In this document: in pieces, positions 1 through 5,572 of the stretch
Layout: each line of letters starts with the position of its first letter
Numbering within the stretch: the first letter of the stretch is position 1
NCBI GenBank assembly: GCA_030018635.1
Contig: JASEHU010000072.1
Span: 1 to 8,965 of the forward strand
DNA from: a bacterium
Lineage (GTDB): Bacteria; UBA9089; CG2-30-40-21; SBAY01
DNA: 8,965 bases
Reading direction: 5' to 3'
Position numbers and translations under genes: made by a program
Notes under the pieces: generated by a model
What the model was told of the DNA's origin: nothing
Database searches by the model: none
What the model saw: the letters and a program-made list of their open reading frames with translations, nothing else

Positions 1-107
1 AATGAAACTTATTAACAAAAACCACCGAACTGCTAAAATCAAATGTTATGAAGCAAGAATGCGGTGGATTACCTATTAAGTGTCGATCCGAAAAGTTGGA
101 AGTCCGA

Positions 108-143
108 ACAGGTTTAAAACCTGGAACAGGTTTAAAACCTGGA
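108..143. repeat. 18-bp tandem repeat, two perfect copies
   Basis: Two identical, directly adjacent 18-bp units occupy 108-125 and 126-143. Each carries a near-perfect palindrome, CAGGTTT-A-AAACCTG. They lie at the centre of the larger hairpin block. Confidence 0.85.
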
Positions 144-186
144 ACTCGTTCGGGCAAACTTGTTTGGTTGCATTTTTCCTCAACAA

Positions 187-215
187 GTTGAGACATCCGT
201 TGAGGCATCCGTTGA
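187..215. repeat. 12-bp tandem repeat, about 2.4 copies
   Basis: GTTGAGACATCC (187-198) is followed by GTTGAGGCATCC (199-210) and a partial GTTGA (211-215). The two full units differ at one base. The repeat sits inside the right half of the palindrome block. Confidence 0.8.
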
Positions 216-258
216 TTTTTCGGATAGGCTCTTAGTAAAGAAAGGAGTAATTAAAAAA

Positions 259-1773
259 ATGATTAAGGTAATATTTTTAATTGGAAGTTGGTTACTTTTA
301 GTTATCACCATGGTTGGTGTAATACAGCTTGGTAGAAAGATTCGGACGAAGATGGTTATCTGCTTCTTTTTGATTTCCTTGATGCCGGTTATTCCACTTG
401 TCTTTGTCCTGAATGGTATAATGGAGCGTAGTCTGAAGATTGGAATAAATAAGGAGATTATTGCCTCTCTGGAGGGGGCTAAGGTATTAGAAGAAGAGGT
501 GTTGAATCATGAAAAAGAAGCGGTGCTGCAAAGAGCCATCTATTTAAGCCAGAATCCACACCTTATCCCTAAAAGCAAGGATATAGAGATATTTGAGGGT
601 GATGTGAAGGAGTCCCTTGTTAAAGCGGCATTGAGTCAACAAAAGCCGTTTGCTTTTGTTTGTGGGAAGAATGATGAGATTATAAAAGGTGTTGCCCCTA
701 TATTTGAGGAAGGAAAGATAAAAAAGGTAGTTGTTGTCCGCTCTACCCTAAGCCAGGATTTTATCCAGCGGACTCAGGATATTAAAGACAGCTTGAAATT
801 TTATAGCTCGGTTAATCTACTTCGAGCCTTTATATTAGAAGGTTATTTGCTTATATTTGCGGTTGTTGCCCTGTTGATGGTATCTATTGCCTTTTTAACC
901 GGATATGTTATTTCTAAAAGATTAACCAGGCCACTTAAAAGCCTGATAAAGGGTTTTGAAGAGGTCGGGTTGGGAAATCTAAATTACCAGGTCAAGGCAG
1001 AAACTAAGGATGAGATGGCAAAAACAATCAAATCATTTAACCTGATGGTTAAGGAATTAAAAGAAAGCAGGGAGTTGTTGCTCGAGGCAGAAAGGGAGGC
1101 AGCCTGGCGAGGGATTGCTCAACGAATTGCCCATGAAATCAAGGGGCCACTCACCCCTATTCAACTCTCTTTACAACACCTTCAAGATAAATTCAAGGAA
1201 GACCCAAAGGAATACGAAAATGTGCTAACGGATTGCACCCGAAGGATAACGCAAGAGATTGATACCTTGCGAAAGATGGCAAAGGAATTCTCAGAATTTG
1301 CTCGCATGCCGGAGCCTGCCTTTGAATACACCGATGTAAATAAAATCTTAGAGGATACCGTGAACCTGTTTGCCCAGGTTAGTCCAGAGGTAAAAATTAA
1401 TGCTACCTACGGGGTTAATTTGCCAAGAATCAGGCTTGATAGGGAACGAATGAAGATAGTGTTTAAAAACATCATTCAAAATGGAATTGATGCCTTAGAG
1501 GTTAGCCATGAGGGAGGAGAGATAAACATAGAGACCTCTTGTGATAAACAGTTTTTGAAGATAAAATTCCAGGATACTGGTTCTGGGATGGATGAGGAAA
1601 CAATCAAGAAAATCTTCACCCCATATTTTTCTACCAAATCTTATGGGATGGGGATTGGACTGCCGATTGTAGATAGAATCATAAAGGAACACAAGGCTAA
1701 GATTGAGGTTGAAAGCCAGCCGGATAAAGGGACTACATTTGTTATTCTTTTGCCGGTAAAAGGAAGTGAATAG
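259..1773 (+). CDS. NtrY-like membrane sensor histidine kinase
   Basis: A 504-residue two-component sensor kinase that should autophosphorylate on histidine and pass phosphate to a response regulator not present in this window. From the chosen ATG, two membrane segments lie at about residues 3-22 and 31-52, followed by an extracytoplasmic region, a third membrane segment near 190-215 and a HAMP linker. The H-box is HEIKGPLTP with phospho-acceptor His292. The N-box has Asn404 and Asn408. The ATP lid shows DTGSG (Asp439) and GMGIGL (Gly463-Gly467). The HEIKxPLTPIQLS pattern and the N-terminal KIRTKM...LMP segment are typical of the NtrY subfamily. The start at 259 is preferred because AGGAG lies at 243-247 and the first membrane helix begins at once; the in-frame TTG at 160 has no such site and reads through repeats. 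The signal sensed is unknown. Confidence 0.9.
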   Translation: MIKVIFLIGSWLLLVITMVGVIQLGRKIRTKMVICFFLISLMPVIPLVFVLNGIMERSLKIGINKEIIASLEGAKVLEEEVLNHEKEAVLQRAIYLSQNPHLIPKSKDIEIFEGDVKESLVKAALSQQKPFAFVCGKNDEIIKGVAPIFEEGKIKKVVVVRSTLSQDFIQRTQDIKDSLKFYSSVNLLRAFILEGYLLIFAVVALLMVSIAFLTGYVISKRLTRPLKSLIKGFEEVGLGNLNYQVKAETKDEMAKTIKSFNLMVKELKESRELLLEAEREAAWRGIAQRIAHEIKGPLTPIQLSLQHLQDKFKEDPKEYENVLTDCTRRITQEIDTLRKMAKEFSEFARMPEPAFEYTDVNKILEDTVNLFAQVSPEVKINATYGVNLPRIRLDRERMKIVFKNIIQNGIDALEVSHEGGEINIETSCDKQFLKIKFQDTGSGMDEETIKKIFTPYFSTKSYGMGIGLPIVDRIIKEHKAKIEVESQPDKGTTFVILLPVKGSE

Positions 1774-1835
1774 TGAATAGTGAATAGTGAAAAAGGAATA
1801 GGGAAGATTTTCTCTTCACTTTTCACTTTTCACTA
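1771..1835. repeat. Inverted TAGTGAA heptamer repeat, possible terminator
   Basis: The kinase stop codon begins a heptamer array, TAGTGAA three times (1771-1791). The opposite arm, at about 1813-1835, is its reverse complement with 20 of 23 positions matching, leaving a loop of about 19 nt. The folded RNA would be a long AU-rich stem directly after the kinase. There is no T-tract, so it is a weak terminator candidate. It could also be a small intergenic repeat. Confidence 0.6.
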
Positions 1836-1896
1836 ATTAAAGGAGGTGCGTGGACATCGTGCCCCCCACTGGGAATGAACCTGGCCAAAAAATATC

Positions 1897-1925
1897 TTGA
1901 CTTATTAAATAGAATATTCTATAAT
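1897..1925 (+). promoter_or_regulatory. Near-consensus sigma-70 promoter for the DUF4143 ATPase
   Basis: The -35 box TTGACT (1897-1902) is separated by exactly 17 bp from a perfect -10 box TATAAT (1920-1925). Transcription would start near 1932, about 29 nt before the ATPase ATG, with the Shine-Dalgarno-like AAGGTGG at 1951-1957. The ATPase therefore appears to be expressed independently of the kinase. Confidence 0.75.
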
Positions 1926-1960
1926 ATAAATATAGGTATAAAATAGAATAAAGGTGGGTT

Positions 1961-3193
1961 ATGTATAAACTGAGGGAATTAGAGTCTGACTTAGTTAAAC
2001 AGATTGAAAAAAGACAAATTACTATTCTACTTGGTGCCAGACAAACAGGTAAAACCTTTCTCTTGAAAAGGATTAAAGAAATCTCCTCTTATAAAACCCT
2101 TTTTATTGACCTTGATATTTACGAAAACAGGCAAATCTTTGCCTCCTATTCAGAGGCAATAAATTACCTAAAATTCAATGGTTATAAGGATAAAGAGAGG
2201 TTTGTCCTATTTCTTGATGAATTTCATACTGTCCGAGGGATTGAAAAGGTGTTTAAAAATCTTTATGATAATCATCCTGAGATAAAAATATTTGCTACTG
2301 GTTCTTCTTCCCTTGAGGTAATTAAGTATCTTAAAGAAAGTCTTGCGGGCAGAAAAAGTATCTATTATCTATATCCTTTAACATTTCAAGAGTTCATTAT
2401 GTTTAAAGATGACGGGTTTGCACGGCAAATTAACGATTCAACTCTTGATGCCTTACCAAAGATAATTGTTGATAAATTGACCTGTTACATCAAAGAATTT
2501 TGTATCTTTGGAGGTTATCCTGATGTAGTATTATCCGAAAATGATACTGAAAAGAAAGAGATTTTAAGAAGTATCTTTGACCTCTTTGTCAAGAAAGATT
2601 TAATTGAATTCCTAAACATCAAAAATCCACAATCGGCTTTAGATATATTAAGATACCTTGCCTTAAATATTGGACAGATTATAAATTATTCTAATTTGTG
2701 TTCAACCAATCATATTGATATAAATACCCTGAAGAGATATTTGCATATTCTACAGGAAACATTTATTATAAAAACTATCCCTCCCTTTTTTACCAACAAG
2801 AATAAAGAGATTGTTAAGGCACCAAAGATTTATTTTTATGATATGGGTGCCAGAAATTATTTTATTAAAGATTGGACATTTTTTGATCTTAGGATGGACA
2901 ATGGTTTTCTTTCGGAAAATTTCATTTTCTCACAACTTCAGAAGAAAAAGGACTACTGGACAGAGATAAAATATTGGCGGGATAAAAATGGACGAGAGGT
3001 TGATTTTATTGTCCAAAAAGATAAAGAGTTAATGGCTTATGAAGTAAAGTCCAAAACTAATATCAAAAGAAAGGATCTGGCAAACTTATTCTATTTTAAG
3101 AATCTCTATAAAGAGGCTCAATTGTTCCTGGTAAATATAGAGTCTGGAGAGAATCTATGGGTAGATAATCTAAAAACCATTAGATATTTGTAA
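1961..3193 (+). CDS. AAA-family ATPase with C-terminal DUF4143 domain
   Basis: A 410-residue cytoplasmic P-loop ATPase of the common AAA_14/DUF4143 architecture. Walker A is GARQTGKT (residues 25-32). Walker B is LFLDEF with Asp86-Glu87. A sensor-1-like ATGSSS follows at about 112-117, then AGRKSIYYLYPLTFQEF, a family hallmark. The middle part, around 205-285, looks like a winged-helix region. The C-terminus carries a PD-(D/E)XK-like signature: Glu319, Asp348 in GREVDFIV, and Glu361-x-Lys363 in YEVKS. No member function is well established; members are abundant in genomes rich in mobile elements and toxin-antitoxin loci. The gene is full length, has its own strong promoter and RBS, and is not obviously linked to either neighbour. 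Whether the C-terminal domain is an active nuclease cannot be told from sequence alone. Confidence 0.88.
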   Translation: MYKLRELESDLVKQIEKRQITILLGARQTGKTFLLKRIKEISSYKTLFIDLDIYENRQIFASYSEAINYLKFNGYKDKERFVLFLDEFHTVRGIEKVFKNLYDNHPEIKIFATGSSSLEVIKYLKESLAGRKSIYYLYPLTFQEFIMFKDDGFARQINDSTLDALPKIIVDKLTCYIKEFCIFGGYPDVVLSENDTEKKEILRSIFDLFVKKDLIEFLNIKNPQSALDILRYLALNIGQIINYSNLCSTNHIDINTLKRYLHILQETFIIKTIPPFFTNKNKEIVKAPKIYFYDMGARNYFIKDWTFFDLRMDNGFLSENFIFSQLQKKKDYWTEIKYWRDKNGREVDFIVQKDKELMAYEVKSKTNIKRKDLANLFYFKNLYKEAQLFLVNIESGENLWVDNLKTIRYL

Positions 3194-3292
3194 TCCCTTA
3201 AGTTATAGATGGAGTAAATTTTGGTGGTGTCTGTGAATAGCTAACTTGTGTAAAATAAGAGGATAAATTCATTTTAAGAGGCTTGCCTCGTT

Positions 3293-3336
3293 ATTGCAAA
3301 TTTAGCATTTTAAATTTAAAATTTACAATTTGCAAT
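3293..3336. repeat. 44-bp palindrome inside the IS256-like MITE
   Basis: The segment begins ATTGCAAATT and ends AATTTGCAAT, and reads the same on both strands except for a 4-nt mismatch patch in each arm. Its centre is TTTTAAATTTAAAA. A further AAATTTGCAAT copy follows at 3341-3351. As RNA it would form a very stable AU-rich hairpin. A smaller GAGGC-TT-GCCTC hairpin lies just upstream at 3278-3289. Confidence 0.8.
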
Positions 3337-3364
3337 GATAAATTTGCAATGAATAATCCCCCTT

Positions 3365-3394
3365 TTTATACTTTTTTAGATGCCTCACTATAAT
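3365..3394 (+). promoter_or_regulatory. Possible MITE-borne promoter for the permease
   Basis: A perfect TATAAT (3389-3394) has a poor -35-like TTTATA (3365-3370) at 18-bp spacing. A second TATAAT lies at 3400-3405 without a good -35 box. Both are inside the inserted element and point at the permease, so the insertion may have supplied a new weak promoter. The -35 match is too weak to be sure. Confidence 0.35.
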
Positions 3395-3441
3395 TAAGCT
3401 ATAATAGGACACCACCTAAATTTTGAGGGAGGTATAAGACA

Positions 3442-4413
3442 ATGGGCAAATTTATCATAAAGCGGCTTGGACAAATAATAGTAACCCTGTTTATTATTAT
3501 GACCTTATTATTTATTCTGTTTCGGGTAATGCCTGGTGACCCGGCGGCAATGATTTTAGACCCGAAGATGCCCCCTGAGGCTAAGGCACTTATCCGCCAA
3601 CAATTTGGTCTGGATAAGCCGCTTATTGTTCAATATGGGTATTATCTTAAAAATGTCTTCACCTTAAATTTTGGCCACTCTTTTTATTACCCCGAACCGG
3701 TATTTGACCTTGTCATGGAAAAACTACCCAATACGATTCTTTTATTTACTACGGCAGTCTTTTTGTCATACCTGATTGGCTTGCCGTTAGGAAAATATAT
3801 TGCCTGGAGACGCGGCAGCCGTATGGAAATAGGGATTACGGTTTTTGGATTATTCTTCTATACCATATTTATCCCCTGGTTTGGATTGATAATGATCTGG
3901 ATATTTTCCTATAAATTCGGTTGGTTTCCCTTAGCCGGGATGTTAACCCCGGAGGTCTGGGCAGATAAAACTATAGGAATCCTGCCCAGGATAGTAGATG
4001 TGTCTTATCATCTGTGTCTTCCCTTAGGTGTTCTTACCTTGCTCTTTTTCGCCGGTTCGATGTTACTTATGCGTAACAGCATGTTAGAGACATTGCGCGA
4101 GGATTATATCACTACGGCCAGGGCAAAGGGACTTGATGAAAAAACCGTTAGAGATAGACATGCGGCACGAAATGCTATGTTGCCTGTAGTTACTGCCCTG
4201 ACACTCAGTCTTGCCTTTTCTATAAATGGTGGAGTGCTGACCGAAAAGGTATTTTCCTGGCCCGGGATAGGTAAACTTTTAATAGAGGCCGTCTTATCCC
4301 ACGATTACCCCTTAGCTCAAACAGCGTTTCTCTTTCTTTCTATAGTTGTGCTTCTGGCTAATTTGATTGCCGATGTCCTCTACGCCTATTTGGACCCGAG
4401 AATTAGATATTAA
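3442..4413 (+). CDS. Dipeptide/oligopeptide ABC transporter permease (DppB/OppB family)
   Basis: A 323-residue inner-membrane permease of the binding-protein-dependent peptide/nickel ABC importer family, full length for DppB/OppB. It begins with a short cytoplasmic stretch and one membrane helix (about 10-29). The family landmarks FRVMPGDPA and FGLDKPLIVQYGYYLKN follow, then five more hydrophobic helices. The cytoplasmic EAA loop that docks the ATPase subunit is at about 222-245 (YITTARAKGL with conserved Gly230). The C-terminus is ADVLYAYLDPRIRY. GGGAGG at 3427-3432 sets the ATG. DppB normally pairs with a DppC permease, two ATPases and a binding protein, none of which is in this window, so the transporter is incomplete here. 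Its last 38 codons have a diverged second copy at 7586-7702. A MITE inserted 17 nt before the start codon separates it from any older promoter. Confidence 0.93.
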   Translation: MGKFIIKRLGQIIVTLFIIMTLLFILFRVMPGDPAAMILDPKMPPEAKALIRQQFGLDKPLIVQYGYYLKNVFTLNFGHSFYYPEPVFDLVMEKLPNTILLFTTAVFLSYLIGLPLGKYIAWRRGSRMEIGITVFGLFFYTIFIPWFGLIMIWIFSYKFGWFPLAGMLTPEVWADKTIGILPRIVDVSYHLCLPLGVLTLLFFAGSMLLMRNSMLETLREDYITTARAKGLDEKTVRDRHAARNAMLPVVTALTLSLAFSINGGVLTEKVFSWPGIGKLLIEAVLSHDYPLAQTAFLFLSIVVLLANLIADVLYAYLDPRIRY

Positions 4414-4420
4414 AATTAAG

Positions 4421-4600
4421 TGGGACGGTTCATTTTCGTCGTTTTTCCTATGATTTCTTTTGGATTTTAGGAAGTGTTCATGGAACGCTGAAATTAGAAA
4501 TTGGAAATTGGGCTTTCACGCTTTCTCCAAACTTCTAATTTCCAATTTCGAATTTCTATTTTTTTAACCGCAAGCTTTCAAACAAGAGTGAACCATCCCC
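4421..4600. mobile_element. MITE-like element with GGGAYGGTTCA ends
   Basis: This roughly 180-bp non-coding element starts 7 nt after the permease stop. The left end is TGGGACGGTTCA (4421-4432). The right end TGAACCATCCCC (4589-4600) is its reverse complement, with differences that are mostly C/T transitions across about 18 nt. It holds the 20-bp-arm hairpin at 4490-4556. No clear target duplication was found. A third, closely matching copy of the end lies at 5816-5856. Ends of this kind recall repeats associated with IS200/RAYT-like transposases, but that is only a suggestion. Confidence 0.6.
4490..4565 (+). terminator. Long hairpin plus T7 tract, candidate terminator after the permease
   Basis: Arms 4490-4509 (starting GAAATTAGAAATTGG) and 4537-4556 pair at 19 of 20 positions around a 27-nt loop. 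They are followed by seven T residues at 4559-4565. The stem is AU-rich and the loop large, so its efficiency is doubtful. It is nonetheless the best terminator-like structure between the permease and the toxin-antitoxin genes. Confidence 0.5.
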
Positions 4601-4610
4601 AAAATTTCTC

Positions 4611-4639
4611 TTGACAATATTCAGAAAACTTGTTATCAT
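4611..4639 (+). promoter_or_regulatory. Near-consensus sigma-70 promoter for mntA-hepT
   Basis: A perfect -35 TTGACA (4611-4616), a 17-bp spacer and the -10 TATCAT (4634-4639, 5 of 6) lie 10 nt beyond the right end of the preceding MITE-like element. Transcription would begin near 4646, giving a structured leader of about 140 nt before the mntA ATG. Confidence 0.75.
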
Positions 4640-4703
4640 AAAATTAATATAGATTGTAAATAGTAGGAAGTTTAGAGAGCAATATGTATATCCAAACTTA
4701 AGT

Positions 4704-4765
4704 TCAGATATAACCCCAAAATGGAAGGATATCCGAATCAGTTCGGACATAAACAAGTTATCTGA
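4704..4765. repeat. attC-like hairpin in the mntA leader
   Basis: TCAGATATAAC (4704-4714) is the inverted partner, with a 2-nt extra TA, of GTTATCTGA (4757-4765). Between them is a perfect TCCGAA-TCAG-TTCGGA hairpin (4732-4747). A second hairpin, TTATCTG-6nt-CAGATAA (4758-4777), overlaps the right arm and reaches into the mntA AAGG (4776-4779), so the two folds could compete. The AAC...GTT termini recall integron attC sites, but the flanking bases do not fit the RYYYAAC/GTTRRRY consensus. Confidence 0.4.
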
Positions 4766-4786
4766 AATGGCAGATAAGGTAATAAT

Positions 4787-5074
4787 ATGGAAACACAGAT
4801 TGAAAAGATAAAGCGGAAGGTTCTTCCAATTTTACAACATTATGAAGTCAAAAGAGCAGGACTGTTTGGTTCATGTGTTCGGGGAGCGATGAAAGAGAAC
4901 AGCGATATTGATATATTGGTGGAGATTGCGAAGGATATTAGTTTGCTTGATTTTGTAGGGCTTAAACTGGAAATTGAGGAAGTGTTAGGAAGTAAAGTAG
5001 ATTTAGTAGAGTACAGTACAATCAAGTCCCTTCTTAGAGAGAGAATTTTAAAGGAACAGGTGGTAATCCTATGA
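4787..5074 (+). CDS. mntA: MntA-type minimal nucleotidyltransferase antitoxin
   Basis: A 95-residue minimal nucleotidyltransferase of the pol-beta superfamily. It has the signature GSX10DXD, with Gly28-Ser29 and Asp40-x-Asp42 in the SDIDILV strand, and the third metal-binding acidic residue Asp72 in KVDLVE. In characterised HepT/MntA systems this protein neutralises the HEPN RNase by transferring AMP to a tyrosine near its active site. All three carboxylates are present, so the enzyme should be active. Its stop overlaps the hepT start by 4 nt (ATGA), implying translational coupling. AAGG at 4776-4779 lies 7 nt before the ATG and can be partly closed by the 4758-4777 hairpin. The symbol rests on family and context, not on experiment. 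Confidence 0.85.
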   Translation: METQIEKIKRKVLPILQHYEVKRAGLFGSCVRGAMKENSDIDILVEIAKDISLLDFVGLKLEIEEVLGSKVDLVEYSTIKSLLRERILKEQVVIL

Positions 5075-5424
5075 AAAGAGATATAAGGGTGTATATCGAG
5101 GATATTTTAGAATGCATTGCGAAGATAGAGGAATACATGAAAGAGATTAGTGAAGATGACTTTTATGAGAACACTCAAATTCAAGATGCTGTTTTAAGAC
5201 GATTGGAAATTATAGGCGAAGATGTAAAGAACATTCCTCAGGAGTTTAGAGACAAGTATATAGAGATATCCTGGAAAAAGATTGCAGGAATGAGAGATAT
5301 TCTTATCCATGAGTACTTTGGAGTAAACTTAGCACGAGATTGGAAGGTTACCAAAGAAGACATTTTCAATTTAAAAAGTGAGATATTGAAAGTAAGAAAA
5401 GACATAGAAAAAGAGAATAAATAA
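5071..5424 (+). CDS. hepT: HepT-type HEPN RNase toxin (DUF86)
   Basis: A 117-residue all-helical HEPN protein of the DUF86/HepT family. The catalytic RX4HXY motif is intact: Arg75, His80 and Tyr82 in MRDILIHEYFG. In HepT the tyrosine is the site that the MntA partner AMPylates. The N-terminal half, DILECIAKIEEYMKEI, and the RRLEIIGEDVKNIP segment are also characteristic. The protein is expected to form a dimer with a composite RNase site that cleaves cellular RNA when freed from the antitoxin. The gene starts inside the last codons of mntA. It is followed after 23 nt by the 5448-5529 hairpin element. No degradation is apparent, so this looks like a functional type VII-like pair. Confidence 0.88.
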   Translation: MKRDIRVYIEDILECIAKIEEYMKEISEDDFYENTQIQDAVLRRLEIIGEDVKNIPQEFRDKYIEISWKKIAGMRDILIHEYFGVNLARDWKVTKEDIFNLKSEILKVRKDIEKENK

Positions 5425-5447
5425 TAGTTAAGTTAACACTGCCACTT

Positions 5448-5529
5448 CAGATAACACGGTATTTGTTGGAAGCTTCGCTTTCCCAAATTTTGCTTCGTAA
5501 AATTTCACAAACACCGAAACCGTTATCTG
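5448..5529. repeat. 82-bp attC-like or MITE-like hairpin element after hepT
   Basis: The outer ends CAGATAAC (5448-5455) and GTTATCTG (5522-5529) are perfect inverted repeats. An inner pair, CGGTATTTGT and ACAAACACCG, matches except at one base and is offset by unequal spacers. Two small stems fill the middle: GGAAGC-TTC-GCTTTCC near 5468-5483 and AAATTTTGC-TTC-GTAAAATTT at 5485-5505. The two-box inverted layout with unpaired spacer bases and AAC/GTT ends is that of an integron attC site, but the box sequences deviate from the attC consensus. A hairpin-type MITE is the alternative. Confidence 0.55.
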
Positions 5530-5572
5530 CTCATTGCGGGCAGGAAAGGGAAAATGATTTATACGATAGAGA

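Larger units (their letters stand above)
86..225. repeat. Nested palindrome block upstream of the kinase
   Basis: A 140-bp non-coding block is bounded by a perfect 9-bp inverted repeat, ATCCGAAAA (86-94) and TTTTCGGAT (217-225). Inside are CCGAAC/GTTCGG (104-109/148-153), two tandem palindromes of core CAGGTTTAAAACCTG (109-123, 127-141), CAAAC-TT-GTTTG (155-166) and CTCAAC-AA-GTTGAG (179-192). All are read directly from the sequence. The terminal inverted repeat suggests a small non-autonomous element or a structured leader, but no target duplication was found. The kinase frame stays open through it from a TTG at 160, which is probably fortuitous. Confidence 0.6.
3223..3416. mobile_element. 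MITE with IS256-like ends and 8-bp target duplication
   Basis: A 194-bp non-coding insertion is bounded by perfect 9-bp inverted ends, GGTGGTGTC (3223-3231) and GACACCACC (3408-3416). Imperfect matching continues inward, with ATAGCT conserved at the same offset in both arms. The element is flanked by an identical 8-bp direct repeat, TAAATTTT, at 3215-3222 and 3417-3424, the mark of transposition. The left end carries a TTGTGTAAAA block like that of IS256/Mutator-family termini, which generate 8-9 bp duplications; this family assignment is inferred. No transposase is encoded, so it must be mobilised in trans. A nearly identical end occurs at 8918. Confidence 0.82.

Noticed and set aside
2..79. 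25-codon frame at the left edge (MKLINKNHR...)
   Set aside because: It is too short, has no recognisable similarity and has no visible SD inside the window. It might be the tail of an upstream gene, but this cannot be supported.
160..258. 33-codon N-terminal extension of the kinase from TTG 160
   Set aside because: It reads through tandem repeats and hairpins, has no Shine-Dalgarno site, and the ATG at 259 has AGGAG and begins directly with the expected membrane helix.
1850..1911. Short GTG frame after AGGAGGT at 1841
   Set aside because: The start is only 3 nt from the SD, the frame has about 17 codons, and it runs into the ATPase promoter. It is most likely chance.
4556..4756. 66-codon minus-strand frame
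   Set aside because: It covers a MITE end, the mntA promoter and the leader hairpins, and its composition is that of AT-rich non-coding DNA.
4655..4811. About 50 open codons upstream of and overlapping the mntA start
   Set aside because: There is no start codon until late in the frame, it overlaps the hairpins and mntA in another frame, and no family is recognised. It could be a relic but evidence is lacking.
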